Part shown: positions 63,667 through 64,000 of the stretch, in pieces
How positions within the stretch are numbered: the stretch's first letter is position 1
Layout of the letters: every line of letters starts with the position of its first letter
Assembly: GCA_965198865.1 (NCBI GenBank)
Contig: CBDAQA010000025.1
Span: 868,001 to 932,000 of the forward strand
Source of the DNA: CBDAQA01 sp965198865
Lineage (GTDB): Bacteria; Planctomycetota; Phycisphaerae; Tepidisphaerales; Tepidisphaeraceae
Reading direction: 5' to 3'
Length of the DNA stretch: 64,000 nt
Made by a program: the position numbers and the translations under genes
Notes under the pieces: generated by a model
The model's input: the letters and a program-made list of their open reading frames with translations, nothing else
Told to the model about the DNA's origin: nothing
Databases searched by the model: none

Positions 63667-64000
63667 TCACCCCACCGCGAAAGGCGATGACACCGCCGGC
63701 CGCAGCTTGCCGCAGGCGGCGGTCAGGCGGGCCCGAGCACCGGGGAACATGCCCAGCACGTCGTCGCCGGCGAACGTGGCGACGCCGCCGGTGACGGTCG
63801 CCGTGGCGACGGTCGTCTTCGGGTTGGACCGCAACGCGACGACCTGCCCGTCGGCGAGGGCGACGCCGTTGCCGTACTTGTCGATCACGGCCACCGCGGC
63901 GGCGAGCACGCCGCCCGTGACCGTCGGCTGCTTTGAGAACGTCAGCTTGGCCGGCGCTCCGGCCGCCACGTTGAGGGCCTGCTGGACCGACTCCCCGTCC
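63667..64000 (-). CDS. C-terminal end of an Ig-like (Big/invasin-type) surface protein, partial
   Basis: The frame is open to the window edge and stops at 63667-63669, giving about 110 C-terminal residues. 'NVAAGAPAKLTFSKQPT' followed by 'VTGGVLAAAVAVIDKYGNGVALADGQVVALRSN' and 'TATVTGGVATFAGDDVLGMFPGARARLTAACG' is one unit of the bacterial Ig-like repeats found in large planctomycete surface or extracellular proteins. More repeats are expected beyond the window. No sorting or PEP-CTERM signal is present at the C-terminus. Confidence 0.72.
   Translation of the reverse strand, partial: DGESVQQALNVAAGAPAKLTFSKQPTVTGGVLAAAVAVIDKYGNGVALADGQVVALRSNPKTTVATATVTGGVATFAGDDVLGMFPGARARLTAACGKLRPAVSSPFAVG

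Overview
The window looks like part of a chromosome of a GC-rich planctomycete, most likely class Phycisphaerae. The grounds are a very high GC content with a strong third-position GC bias, exported proteins with the planctomycete 'CxxCxYxL...CPECGxxFDP' zinc ribbon, DUF4159 and Uma2 proteins, lipid A synthesis (LpxB), and many palindromic intergenic repeats. The class assignment is an inference from gene style, not from a marker phylogeny.

Layout. 1-10 kb: the end of aroE, a zinc-ribbon membrane protein, a YkuE-type metallophosphoesterase with a membrane partner, a tandem DUF4159 protein divergent from a ThuA-domain protein, an ECF sigma factor module, a Uma2 protein and a second metallophosphoesterase. 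10-19 kb: a TMTC-like TPR membrane protein with lpxB, a carotenoid pair (crtI and a GGPP-synthase-like gene) around a lipoprotein, and several hypothetical envelope proteins. 19.5-26 kb: pyrH, frr, sppA, a 48-residue membrane peptide, an RNase Z-like hydrolase, a membrane protein and a methyltransferase. 26-36 kb: complex I genes nuoH-J-K-L-M and a separated nuoN. Between nuoM and nuoN, on the opposite strand, sits an AAA ATPase plus a TOPRIM-like (DUF4276-type) gene pair with lower GC, bracketed by degenerate direct repeats. 36-44 kb: a PPP phosphatase, trmL, a receiver protein, a histidine kinase, a secreted alpha/beta hydrolase, lpdA and a YtxH-like pair. 44-53 kb: tRNA-Ser(GGA), then a phosphorelay cluster: a 1451-residue hybrid kinase, a free HPt protein and four receiver proteins, three of which carry GGDEF-like domains that have lost the GGDEF motif. 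53-64 kb: a second TMTC-like protein, a DUF4058 remnant, rpsO-pnp, a Uma2 protein, serB, then ilvD followed by three small genes, two of which carry single-base frameshifts, and the end of an Ig-like surface protein.

Two features cut across the window. First, at least eight kinds of perfect or near-perfect palindrome lie between genes. Two lie inside reading frames with lengths divisible by three (78 and 72 bp). Second, about nine genes have a -10-like hexamer only 6-9 nt before the start codon, which suggests leaderless transcripts, while others have clear Shine-Dalgarno sites.

The best candidate for an undescribed system is the ATPase/TOPRIM-like pair inside the nuo locus (27721-29939). 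The phosphorelay cluster with degenerate GGDEF domains and the in-frame palindromic insertions are next.
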